Assembly: GCF_013624435.2 (NCBI RefSeq)
Contig: NZ_CP061768.1
Location: 1,518,001-1,582,000, forward strand
Reading direction: 5' to 3'
DNA: 64,000 bases
DNA from: Nocardioides campestrisoli
Lineage (GTDB): Bacteria; Actinomycetota; Actinomycetes; Propionibacteriales; Nocardioidaceae
Position numbers and translations under genes: made by a program. Positions 35,364-45,383 of this stretch are shown one piece after another (within the stretch, counting starts at the first letter, position 1; every line of letters begins with the position of its first letter). The notes beneath the pieces were generated by a model. It was given only the letters and a program-made list of their open reading frames with translations, was not told the origin of the DNA and did not search any database.

Positions 35364-38300
35364 GTGGAGCGACCCAGCATCGACAGGGTCCGACGGGTCC
35401 TCGGACGCGTCGTCGAGGGCCGCGTCCCCGCGCCCGCGGGCGGCGGGGCCCTGGGGGCGGACGCCGCGCTGCTGATGTCCTCCCCGCTCTTCGACGAGGA
35501 GTGGTACGCGCGGGTCACCGGCCAGCAGGGCTCCCGGCTCGAGCTGGTGCGTCACTACCTGCGCACCCCGCTGCCGCGACGGGCCTCGCCCAACCGGCTC
35601 TTCGACCGGGAGTTCTTCGCCGAGCACCACCCCGCCGACCTCACGGACCGCGACGTGTTCCTGGTCTACCTGCGCCGGCGCGCCTGGCGTACTCCCACCC
35701 ACCCGCTCTTCGACACCCGGCGCTACCTGCGCCGGACGCCGGGCGCCGCCAGTCACCCGCACGGACCGCTGGGCCACTACCAGGAGGTGGGCGCGGCCAA
35801 GGGCGCGGCGGCCAACCAGTGGTTGGGAGGACCCGACTCGGGTTCCTCCCCGAGCCTGCTGGACTGGGTCGCGCGACGCCGGGAGGAGTGGGAGGAGCGC
35901 CGGCCTGCGGTGCTGCACCCGGCGAGCACCCGCGAGGAGCTGCGCCGCGGTGAGCAGCTGCTGCGCAGCTACGACCACGTGGCCCCCGCGGTCCCCGCGG
36001 ACGGCCCGCTGGTGAGCGTGCTGCTGCGCCCTGGCGGCGACGCCGGTCACCTGGCCACCTCGTTGCGCTCGCTGCGCACGCAGTCGCTGGCCGCGTGGGA
36101 GCTGCTGGTCCTCGACGACGGTCGGCTCCCGCAGCTCGGGGAGGTGCTGGACGCCGAGCTTCCCTCCGGTCGGTGGACCCGGGTGCCCGCGGGCGAGCCG
36201 TCGCCGGCGGCGGGACTCAACCGCGCGGCCGCCGAGGCGACCGGGGAGTGGGTGGCGTTCCTGGAGGCCGGCGACACCTGGACCCCCGACCGGCTCCGGC
36301 TGCTCACGGCCGTCGGCCAGGTGGAGGAGGGCGACGCGCTGGTCGACGTGCTGCGCCGGGTACGCCGCGACGGCAGCTCGGCGCTCGTCGGCGGCGGGGT
36401 GCCGCGCGGGCCGGTCACCGAGCGCGGCGACGTGGCCCTGGCCAGGCTCCTGGTGCGACGCGGGACGCTCGTGGAGGTCGGCGGCTTCGACGAGGAGCTG
36501 CCGGGCGCGTGGGCGTTCGACCTGGTCACTCGCCTGGCACCGCGGTGCGGCCTGCGCCCGGTGCCCCTGCAGGGAGTGACGCGGCACGCGGTGTGGGCGG
36601 CCGAGGCACGTCGCCGTCCCCTCGGCGAGCGGCCGGTGCTGGACCACGCCTCCGTCAAGTCGTGGGCCGACGTCGTGCTCAACCGCTCCATGATCGACTG
36701 GGACGAGCTCGCCCGGCGCGAGCGCGACCCCGGGCTGGTCTCCGTGGTGATCCCCACCTATGCGGACTGGGCGATGACCCGGGCCGCGGTGGAGAGCGTC
36801 ATCTCGGCGGCGGAGTCGAGCGGCGCCCGGGTCGAGGTCCTGGTGGTGGACAACGGGTGCGACGCTGAGTCGTCGGTCGTGCTGGACTCACTGCCCGTCC
36901 GGTTCGAGCAGGTGCGGGTCCTGCACCTGCCGACGAACCACGGGTTCGCCCTGGGCAACAACCTGGCGCTGCCGCACGTCCAGGGATCGACCGTGGTCTT
37001 CCTCAACAACGACACCACCGTCTACGCGGAGTGGCTCGAGCCCCTGGTCGCCGCCCTGGAGGACCCCGAGGTGCTGGGCGCCCAGTCCCTCCTGCTGTAC
37101 CCCACGGGGGTCATCCAGTCCGCGGGCGTGGCCTTCCCGGTCACCGGCGGCCTGCCGCACGCCTTCCTCCAGGGGTTCCCCGTCGAGGACGCCGACGGTG
37201 TCGAGGAGCTCGCCTTCCACGCGCTGACCGGCGCTGCGCTGGCGCTGCGTACCTCGGACGCGGTCGCGCTCCGGGGCTTCGACCCGGTCTTCCGCAACGG
37301 GATGGAGGACCTCGACGTGTGCCTGCGCCTCGCGCGGCTGCGGCCGGGTCGCTTCACCGTCCGCCCGGACTCGCGGGTGACCCATCACGAGTCCCAGACG
37401 CCGGGACGGTTCGACGCCTACGACACCAACCGGATGCTGTTCCTCGAACGCTGGGAGCACGACCTCCCGGGTGACGACGCCGACCTCTGGGCCAGCCGCG
37501 GGTTCCGCGTGGTGGACCGGGCGGTGGCGCTGCGGCACCGCAAGCAGCGGCGCCTCGGCGTGCCCGAGCCGGTGCTGGTGCGCGAGCGTCCGCTGCTGGT
37601 GAGCGAGGCCCCGCCGCGGCTGCGCTGGGCGATCAAGAACCCCGCGCCCTTCGGTGCGGAGGCCGAGCGGTGGGGCGACACCCACTTCGCCCGCGCCCTG
37701 GCGGACGCGCTGCGCGAGCACGGGCAGGAGGTCGTCATCGACTACCGGCCCGAGCACGAGCGCTACACCGGCAGGTTCGACGACGTCGCGCTGGTCCTGC
37801 GCGGGCTCGCGCCCTACCGGCCCTCCTTCGAGCAGGTGACCATCGGCTGGGTGATCTCGCACCCGGAGATGCTCCCGACGTCCGAGGCGGTCTCCTACGA
37901 CCGGCTCCTGGCAGCCTCCGCGTCCTGGGCGCAGCGGCGCTCGCGCGACTGGGGCATTCGGGTGGAGCCCATGCTGCAGGCCACCGACCACCGGCTCTTC
38001 CACCCGGACCTGGCCGTGCCCGACACCGGGCACCCGGTGCTCTTCGTCGGCGGGTCGCGCAAGGAGTACCGGCCGATCGTCCGGGCGGCGGTCGAGGCCC
38101 GGCTGCCGATCTCCATCTACGGCAGCCAGTGGCGACCGTTCGTGGCCGGGCGGCTGATCAAGGACGCCTACCTGCCCAACTCCCGGCTTGGGGCCGCCTA
38201 CCGCTCGGCGGGCGTGGTGCTCAACGACCACTGGGAGGACATGCGGGTGGAGGGGTTCCTGAGCAACCGGCTCTTCGACGCCGCCGCGAGCGGGGCCCGG

Positions 38301-38543
38301 GTGGTCACCGACGACGTGGTCGGGCTGGGCGGCCTCTTCGGCCGCTCCGTCCAGGTGATGGAGTCCACCGAGCACCTGGTCGACCTGACCTCGTCCAGCC
38401 GTCCCGACGAGATCTTCGGCTCCGACGAGGAGCGGCGCGAGGTGGCGGCGCGGATCCGCCGTGAGCACTCCTTCCGGGCGCGCGCGGCCCGGCTCGTGGA
38501 GATCGCCGTGGAGGCTCGGCGGGCCCGAGGCTTCGACCGCTGA
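35364..38543 (+). CDS. multi-module glycosyltransferase (GT2-like, GT2, GT4-like)
   Basis: 1059 residues, no signal peptide or membrane segment. Residues about 1-205 hold short repeats around LFDEEWYARVTG, LFDREFFAEHHP and LFDTRRYLRRTP, a pattern seen at the N-terminus of surface-polysaccharide transferases. About 212-420 is a GT2-like fold with LEAGDTWTPDRL. About 455-700 is a clear GT2 domain: VSVVIPTYADWAMTR, VLVVDNGCD, FALGNNLAL and the metal-binding FLNNDTTVYAEW, then GMEDLDVCLRLARLR. About 755-1050 resembles GT4/CgeB-type C-terminal transferases (GSRKEYRPIV, SNRLFDAAASGARVVTDD). It probably builds a surface glycan; substrates unknown. The GTG is 33 nt after ftsY, co-directional. Confidence 0.85.
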   Translation: MERPSIDRVRRVLGRVVEGRVPAPAGGGALGADAALLMSSPLFDEEWYARVTGQQGSRLELVRHYLRTPLPRRASPNRLFDREFFAEHHPADLTDRDVFLVYLRRRAWRTPTHPLFDTRRYLRRTPGAASHPHGPLGHYQEVGAAKGAAANQWLGGPDSGSSPSLLDWVARRREEWEERRPAVLHPASTREELRRGEQLLRSYDHVAPAVPADGPLVSVLLRPGGDAGHLATSLRSLRTQSLAAWELLVLDDGRLPQLGEVLDAELPSGRWTRVPAGEPSPAAGLNRAAAEATGEWVAFLEAGDTWTPDRLRLLTAVGQVEEGDALVDVLRRVRRDGSSALVGGGVPRGPVTERGDVALARLLVRRGTLVEVGGFDEELPGAWAFDLVTRLAPRCGLRPVPLQGVTRHAVWAAEARRRPLGERPVLDHASVKSWADVVLNRSMIDWDELARRERDPGLVSVVIPTYADWAMTRAAVESVISAAESSGARVEVLVVDNGCDAESSVVLDSLPVRFEQVRVLHLPTNHGFALGNNLALPHVQGSTVVFLNNDTTVYAEWLEPLVAALEDPEVLGAQSLLLYPTGVIQSAGVAFPVTGGLPHAFLQGFPVEDADGVEELAFHALTGAALALRTSDAVALRGFDPVFRNGMEDLDVCLRLARLRPGRFTVRPDSRVTHHESQTPGRFDAYDTNRMLFLERWEHDLPGDDADLWASRGFRVVDRAVALRHRKQRRLGVPEPVLVRERPLLVSEAPPRLRWAIKNPAPFGAEAERWGDTHFARALADALREHGQEVVIDYRPEHERYTGRFDDVALVLRGLAPYRPSFEQVTIGWVISHPEMLPTSEAVSYDRLLAASASWAQRRSRDWGIRVEPMLQATDHRLFHPDLAVPDTGHPVLFVGGSRKEYRPIVRAAVEARLPISIYGSQWRPFVAGRLIKDAYLPNSRLGAAYRSAGVVLNDHWEDMRVEGFLSNRLFDAAASGARVVTDDVVGLGGLFGRSVQVMESTEHLVDLTSSSRPDEIFGSDEERREVAARIRREHSFRARAARLVEIAVEARRARGFDR

Positions 38544-38571
38544 CTCGCCGGCCCGGACGGGTGGGGCGGGG

Positions 38572-39561
38572 TCAGGCGGAACGGCTGGCGTTGCTCGCGG
38601 AGCTGCCGAGCTCGACCTGACGGCGCAGCGCGGTGTCGCCGACGCCCTCGGGGACCTCCGAGGCCTGCTCGGAGTCCAGGACCTCGGCCAGCAGCGCGGG
38701 CCGCAGCGCCCGGTCGAGCAACCGGGTCAGGTGCTGGTGCAGCCACGGGTCTCGCCGGAACTCGCCGGTCCGCTCGCCGGCGAGCAGCTCCTCGGGCTCC
38801 GGGCTGCGGGCCAGGTAGGACTCCTCGAGGGTGCCCTCCTTCCAGCGCCGGTAGTCGGCCATCCCGTGGTGGTTGGGACTGGGCTTGAGGTCGGGGGAGG
38901 CCTCGTAGCCGCGTCCGGCGTTGACCACCTTGCGCTCGAACTGCGTCCAGGAGCGCCACGGCAGGTGCAGCACCTCCATCGACACCTCCGGGTCCGGCTG
39001 CCCGTTGCTCGGCATCGAGGTGAAGTGGTTGCCCTGCTGGATCACGATGTCGGACTCGCCGCGGTGCACCGCGTTGGGCGTCGGCTGGGCGTGCAGCCCG
39101 ATCGCCCGGAGCGTCTCGTTGCTGCGCAGGTCGCGCCAGACCAGCCGGGAGACCCCGCTGCCGCTCCAGCCGGCGGGACCGATCAGGTTGACCACTGGCA
39201 CGGTGAAGGCGTTGAGCCTCAGGGGAGTGCGCTCGAGGGCGTCGCGCACGCTCAGCGTCCGGTCCAGGGGGACCAGGAACTCGTCGGCGTCGAGGTTGAG
39301 CACCCAGTCGGCCCGGAACTGCGTCCGCGCCCGCCGGGCCATCCGGGTCACCACGTCGCGTTGCTGCTTGCGGTGCTCGGCGTCGTGGTGCAGCTCGACC
39401 AGCCCGGTCTCGGCGTACGACTCCAGCACCTCGCGGGTGCCGTCGACGGAGGCGTTGTCGGTGACGATCAGGCGGTCCAGGCCCTGGGCCAGGTGGTGCT
39501 CGACCATGGCGGCGACGATGTCCACCTCGTCGCGCACCATCAGCGTCCCGATGATCCTCAC
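38572..39561 (-). CDS. glycosyltransferase family 2 protein
   Basis: 329 residues, soluble. The N-terminus VRIIGTLMVRDEVDIVAAMV and VTDNASVDGTREVL are those of the Glyco_tranf_2_4 subgroup (GT92-like), and NLDADEFLVP (about 90) provides the DxD-type metal site. The acceptor is unknown. A GTG at 39561 is chosen because TAGGGT lies 8 nt upstream, giving a leaderless mRNA; longer in-frame extension would enter the amt regulatory region. It converges on the large glycosyltransferase (28 nt between stops), so the two probably serve one surface-glycan pathway but from separate transcripts. Confidence 0.85.
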   Translation of the reverse strand: MRIIGTLMVRDEVDIVAAMVEHHLAQGLDRLIVTDNASVDGTREVLESYAETGLVELHHDAEHRKQQRDVVTRMARRARTQFRADWVLNLDADEFLVPLDRTLSVRDALERTPLRLNAFTVPVVNLIGPAGWSGSGVSRLVWRDLRSNETLRAIGLHAQPTPNAVHRGESDIVIQQGNHFTSMPSNGQPDPEVSMEVLHLPWRSWTQFERKVVNAGRGYEASPDLKPSPNHHGMADYRRWKEGTLEESYLARSPEPEELLAGERTGEFRRDPWLHQHLTRLLDRALRPALLAEVLDSEQASEVPEGVGDTALRRQVELGSSASNASRSA

Positions 39562-39569
39562 AAGGCAGC

Positions 39570-39575
39570 ACCCTA
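39570..39575 (-). promoter_or_regulatory. -10 box TAGGGT of leaderless promoter (GT2 gene)
   Basis: On the minus strand TAGGGT, 8 nt, then the GTG at 39561. No Shine-Dalgarno sequence precedes the start. Confidence 0.45.
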
Positions 39576-39601
39576 GTTCACCGGGGAAGCACGCCGCCTC
39601 G

Positions 39602-39617
39602 TTCACATGTCCGTAAC
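39602..39617 (+). promoter_or_regulatory. candidate GlnR box upstream of amt
   Basis: TTCAC-N6-GTAAC matches the actinobacterial GlnR half-site pair (gTnAC-N6-GaAAC) at 8 of 9 informative positions if g/t and a/t drift is allowed, with the exact 6-nt spacing. It lies about 105 bp before amt, a usual GlnR target. The match is by eye. Confidence 0.4.
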
Positions 39618-39721
39618 ACAACGGCCGCAGACGTTTCCCAGACGCAACATGGCGTCGCACGCCTGGAAATCTGCGCCGCCGAAGGTTGCTGGCATCACTC
39701 CCCGAGGCAACTGGAGGTCCA

Positions 39722-41397
<1,676 letters not shown>

Positions 41398-41420
41398 CCC
41401 GTCGGTCGTCAGAGCCCCAG

Positions 41421-41460
41421 AGGCCCGTCCCGGGTGGCGCACGCCACCCGGGACGGGCCT
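41421..41460 (+). terminator. 40-nt perfect inverted repeat between glnK and glnD
   Basis: The 40 bases form a perfect palindrome: 18-bp stem closing on the tetraloop GCAC. There is no U-run. It may act as an attenuating or processing element that separates amt-glnK from glnD, which starts 27 nt later. Confidence 0.6.
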
Positions 41461-41487
41461 CGTCCACGTCCCGAACCAGGAGACCCC

Positions 41488-43707
41488 ATGACCATCGCCG
41501 AACGCACCGAGCGCACCGCCGCCGCCGACCGTCTGTGCCGCGAGGCCTACGAGAAGGCCGGCGGGAAGGACACGGGGACCGCCCTGGTGGCCGTGGGCGG
41601 GTACGGACGCGGCGAGCTGGCGCCGTACTCCGACCTCGACGTGGTGCTCGTCCACGACGACGACCTCGACCCCGGCGAGCTGGCCGTCGCTGTCTGGTAC
41701 CCCCTGTGGGACTCGGGCTCGCGCCTGGACCACTCGGTGCGCTCGGTGAGCGAGATGATCGACACCGCCGGGGCGGACCTCAAGGTGGCGCTGGGGCTCC
41801 TCGACGTACGCCACCTGGCGGGCGACCCGAACCTCACCCTCCGGCTGCGCGCGACCGCCTTGGCCGCCTGGCGGCGCAGCGCCAAGGAGCGGCTGCCGGA
41901 GCTGGCGCGGATGGTGCGGCACCGGCACGAGCTGGTCGGGGAGCTGGCGCACGTCTCCGTCCCGGACCTGAAGGAGGCAGCCGGCGGACTGCGCGACGCG
42001 TCCGTGCTCAAGGCGCTGGTCGCCACCTGGCTGGTCGACGTCCCGCACGTCGAGCTGGAGCGCGGGCGGCAGGCGCTGCTGGACGTCCGCGACCACCTGC
42101 ACGCGGCGACCGGCCGCCCGGCCGACCGGGTGGGGCCGGAGGTCTGGCCCGAGCTCGCCGGCCGGCTGGGACTGGCGGACGCCGAGGCCGCCCAGCGGCA
42201 CGTGCGCCAGCACGGCCGCCGGATCGCCCACCTGTCCCGGATGACCTGGCGCCGGGTGGACGCGGTCCTGGCCAGGCCCCGGGCGGTCGGCGGCCGGGTG
42301 CCGCAGCTGACGCCCCTGGCCCGCGGTGTCGCGTCCTCGTCCGGCGAGGTCGTCCTGGACGGGCGGGTGGAACCGGCGACCGATCCGCTGCTGCTGCTGC
42401 GGGCCGCCACCGAGGCGGCCGAGCGCGACCTGGTCCTGGCCCCGGCGACGGTGTCCCGGCTGGTGAAGGAGTCGCCCGAGCTGCCGGACCCATGGCCCGA
42501 GGAGGCGCGCCACCTGATGGTGCGGCTGCTCGCGGCCGGGCCAGGCCTGCTGGCGGTCTGGGAGACGCTGGAGGAGACCGGGGGACTGGACCGGATCCTG
42601 CCCGAGTGGGACCGGGTCCGGCTCCTGCCGCACGCGTCGGTCGTGCACCGGTTCACCGTCGACCGGCACGTGGTCGAGACGTGCGTGGAGGCCTCCCGGC
42701 TGATCCGCCGGGTCGCCCGGCCCGACCTGCTGATGGTGGCGGCGCTGCTGCACGACATCGGCAAGGGCGGGCTGGTCGAGCACAGCGTGGCCGGCGAGCC
42801 CGTGGCCCGGGGCGTGGCGACCCGGATGGGGTTCGTGCCGCGCGACGTCGAGGTCATCGGCACGCTCGTGCGCTGGCACCTGCTGCTGCCGGGCATCGCC
42901 ACCACCCGCGACATCGACGACCCGGTGACGGTGGACGAGGTGACCTCCAAGATCACCAGCCCGCTGACCCTGGAGCTGCTCGCCGCGCTGACCGAGGCCG
43001 ACGCCCTGGCGGCCTCGGAGAAGGCGTGGTCGAGCTGGCGCGCAGGCCTGGTGGGAACGCTGGTGCGCCGCGCGGCCGCCTCCTTGGACCACACGCCGGG
43101 CCACGCGGCGCCCCTGGAGACCACGGCGCAGCTGCCCGTACCCCCGGGGCTGCTGGACGGCTCCGAGCCGGTGGCGGTGCAGGTCGAGCCCAGCGACGAC
43201 GGCTCACGGATCACCGTGCTGGCGCCGGACCGGGTGGGGCTGCTGGCCGACGTCGCCGGGGCGCTCGCCCTGCACCGGGTCTCGGTCCGGGGTGCTCGGG
43301 CGTGGGCCCAGGGGGAGCTGGGGGTCTCCCAGTGGGAGGTCAGCGACCCGGAGCTGGACGCCACGGTGCTGCGGCAGCGTCTGGAGGCGGTCGTGGAGGG
43401 GCGGGTCGAGGTGGCCGCGCGGCTCCGCAAGCCCGACACCCGCGGACTGGACCCCTCGGTGGCCGTCCGCCCCGAGGCGTCGCGGCAGGCGACGGTCCTG
43501 GAGGTCCGCGCCGCGGACCGCCCGGGGCTCCTGCACCACGTGCTGGCGGCGGTGGCGGCGCTGGGGATGACGGTCCGCTCCGCTCACGTGGACACCCTGG
43601 GGCCCCAGGCGGTCGACGTCTTCTACCTCCAGGAGCTCGGCGCCGGGGGACTGGCCGACGACCGGGCCGCCTCCGCCGCGCACGCGGTCCGCGCGGCGCT
43701 GGCCTGA
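41488..43707 (+). CDS. glnD: [protein-PII] uridylyl/adenylyltransferase GlnD
   Basis: 739 residues. It modifies and demodifies PII in response to nitrogen. Domains: N-terminal nucleotidyltransferase with GGYGRGELAPYSDLDVVLV (about 35-53, catalytic Asp pair), a helical GlnD-PII region, an HD phosphohydrolase domain with LLMVAALLHDIGKGG (about 414-428) and two C-terminal ACT domains (ITVLAPDRVGLLADVAGA and VLEVRAADRPGLLHHVLA). Slightly shorter at the N-terminus than many homologues. AGGAGA precedes the ATG at 41488. Order amt-glnK-glnD-ffh is conserved in actinobacteria. Confidence 0.95.
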   Translation: MTIAERTERTAAADRLCREAYEKAGGKDTGTALVAVGGYGRGELAPYSDLDVVLVHDDDLDPGELAVAVWYPLWDSGSRLDHSVRSVSEMIDTAGADLKVALGLLDVRHLAGDPNLTLRLRATALAAWRRSAKERLPELARMVRHRHELVGELAHVSVPDLKEAAGGLRDASVLKALVATWLVDVPHVELERGRQALLDVRDHLHAATGRPADRVGPEVWPELAGRLGLADAEAAQRHVRQHGRRIAHLSRMTWRRVDAVLARPRAVGGRVPQLTPLARGVASSSGEVVLDGRVEPATDPLLLLRAATEAAERDLVLAPATVSRLVKESPELPDPWPEEARHLMVRLLAAGPGLLAVWETLEETGGLDRILPEWDRVRLLPHASVVHRFTVDRHVVETCVEASRLIRRVARPDLLMVAALLHDIGKGGLVEHSVAGEPVARGVATRMGFVPRDVEVIGTLVRWHLLLPGIATTRDIDDPVTVDEVTSKITSPLTLELLAALTEADALAASEKAWSSWRAGLVGTLVRRAAASLDHTPGHAAPLETTAQLPVPPGLLDGSEPVAVQVEPSDDGSRITVLAPDRVGLLADVAGALALHRVSVRGARAWAQGELGVSQWEVSDPELDATVLRQRLEAVVEGRVEVAARLRKPDTRGLDPSVAVRPEASRQATVLEVRAADRPGLLHHVLAAVAALGMTVRSAHVDTLGPQAVDVFYLQELGAGGLADDRAASAAHAVRAALA

Positions 43708-43758
43708 CTGGACCGGCTGGCCTGACCGGCACGGCTACGCCGGGTCCGGCCGGCCGGT

Positions 43759-43764
43759 TAGTCT
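43759..43764 (+). promoter_or_regulatory. -10 box TAGTCT upstream of ffh
   Basis: TAGTCT gives a predicted start near 43771 and a leader of about 44 nt with GAGGGA before the TTG start. Confidence 0.45.
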
Positions 43765-43814
43765 TGTCTGACGTCCTCCACCACCGCTTCGCCTGACACC
43801 ACGAGGGAACGCTC

Positions 43815-45383
43815 TTGTTCGCCACACTCTCCGACCGGCTCGCCGAGACCTTCAAGAACCTCCGGGGGAAGGGCCGGCTCTCCGAGGCCGACATCGACGC
43901 CACCGCCCGGGAGATCCGGATCGCGCTGCTCGAGGCCGACGTCTCGCTGCCCGTGGTCAAGGAGTTCGTCGCCGCGGTCAAGGAGCGGGCCCGGGGCGAG
44001 GAGGTCAGCCAGGCGCTGAACCCCGCCCAGCAGATCGTCAAGATCGTCAACGAGGAGCTCGTGACGATCCTGGGCGGCGAGACCCGCCGGCTGCGCTTCG
44101 CCAAGCACGGCCCCACGGTGATCATGCTCGCCGGTCTCCAGGGTGCGGGCAAGACCACGCTCGCGGCCAAGCTCGCGCTGTGGCTCAAGGAGCAGAGCCG
44201 TACGCCGCTGCTGGTCGCCGCTGACCTGCAGCGCCCGAACGCGGTCAACCAGCTCCAGGTCAACGGCGAACGGGTCGGCGTCCCGGTCTTCGCGCCCGAG
44301 CCGGGCAACGGCGTCGGCGACCCCGTCCAGGTGGCGCGTGCCGCGCTGGAGGAGGCCAAGCGCACCCTGCACGACGTGGTCATCATCGACACCGCCGGCC
44401 GCCTCGGCGTCGACGCGGAGCTGATGAAGCAGGCCGCCGACATCCGGGACGCCGTCAACCCCGACGAGGTCCTCTTCGTGGTCGACGCGATGATCGGCCA
44501 GGACGCGGTCCAGACCGCGCAGATGTTCCTCGACGGCGTCGGCTACGACGGCGTGGTCCTGACCAAGCTGGACGGCGACGCCCGTGGTGGTGCCGCGCTG
44601 TCCATCGCCTCGGTGACCGGCAAGCCCGTCATGTTCGCCTCGGCGGGCGAGAAGATGACGGACTTCGACCTCTTCCACCCCGACCGGATGGCGTCCCGCA
44701 TCCTCGACATGGGCGACATGCTCACCCTGATCGAGCAGGCGGAGAAGGCCTTCGACCAGGAGGAGTCCCTCAAGGCGGCCGAGAAGCTGCTCCACGGCAA
44801 GGGCGACTTCACCCTCGACGACTTCATGCAGCAGATGCAGCAGCTGCGCAAGCTCGGCTCGATGACCAAGATCATGGGGATGCTGCCCGGGATGGGGCAG
44901 TACCGCGAGCAGCTGGAGAACTTCGACGAGCGCGAGCTGGACCGGATCCAGGCGATCATCTCCTCGATGACGCCGGCGGAGCGGGCCAACCCGAAGATCA
45001 TCGACGGGTCGCGCCGCGCCCGCATCTCCAAGGGGTCGGGCACCACCGTCTCCGACGTCAACCAGCTCGTCGACCGCTTCTTCGAGGCGCGCAAGATGAT
45101 GCAGCAGATGGCCAAGGGCGGCATGCCCGGGATGCCGGGCATCCCCGGGATGCCCGGCCTGGGCGGTGGCAAGCGGGGCAAGCAGCCCAAGAAGGGCAAG
45201 GGCGGCAAGGCCAAGCGCGTCTCGGGCAACCCCGCGAAGGCGGCGGCCCAGAAGGCGGCGGGCAAGGACAAGGCCGCCGCAGGCGGCGGCAGCCCCTTCG
45301 GCAGCCCGGGCGAGGCGATCGACTACGAGAAGGCGGCCGCCGCGCTCGAGCTGCCCAAGGACTTCTCCAAGTTCCTCAAGTAG
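43815..45383 (+). CDS. ffh: signal recognition particle protein Ffh
   Basis: 522 residues. GTPase of the SRP that binds signal sequences and 4.5S RNA. N domain (1-90), G domain with GLQGAGKTTLAAKLA, DTAGRLGVDAEL, TKLDGDARGG, and the Met-rich M domain with GMLPGMGQYREQ and MMQQMAKGGMPGMPGIPGMP. A Gly/Lys/Ala-rich extension and a conserved-looking end, LELPKDFSKFLK, follow the M domain. The start is TTG at 43815, with GAGGGAA 8 nt upstream. Its stop overlaps the end of a convergent gene by 8 nt. Confidence 0.97.
   Translation: MFATLSDRLAETFKNLRGKGRLSEADIDATAREIRIALLEADVSLPVVKEFVAAVKERARGEEVSQALNPAQQIVKIVNEELVTILGGETRRLRFAKHGPTVIMLAGLQGAGKTTLAAKLALWLKEQSRTPLLVAADLQRPNAVNQLQVNGERVGVPVFAPEPGNGVGDPVQVARAALEEAKRTLHDVVIIDTAGRLGVDAELMKQAADIRDAVNPDEVLFVVDAMIGQDAVQTAQMFLDGVGYDGVVLTKLDGDARGGAALSIASVTGKPVMFASAGEKMTDFDLFHPDRMASRILDMGDMLTLIEQAEKAFDQEESLKAAEKLLHGKGDFTLDDFMQQMQQLRKLGSMTKIMGMLPGMGQYREQLENFDERELDRIQAIISSMTPAERANPKIIDGSRRARISKGSGTTVSDVNQLVDRFFEARKMMQQMAKGGMPGMPGIPGMPGLGGGKRGKQPKKGKGGKAKRVSGNPAKAAAQKAAGKDKAAAGGGSPFGSPGEAIDYEKAAAALELPKDFSKFLK

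Noticed and set aside
35364..39561. The glycosyltransferase pair as a complete polysaccharide cluster
   Set aside because: No polymerase, flippase, chain-length or sugar-nucleotide genes are adjacent; the gtrA-like gene is 8 kb away. A functional link is only suggested.
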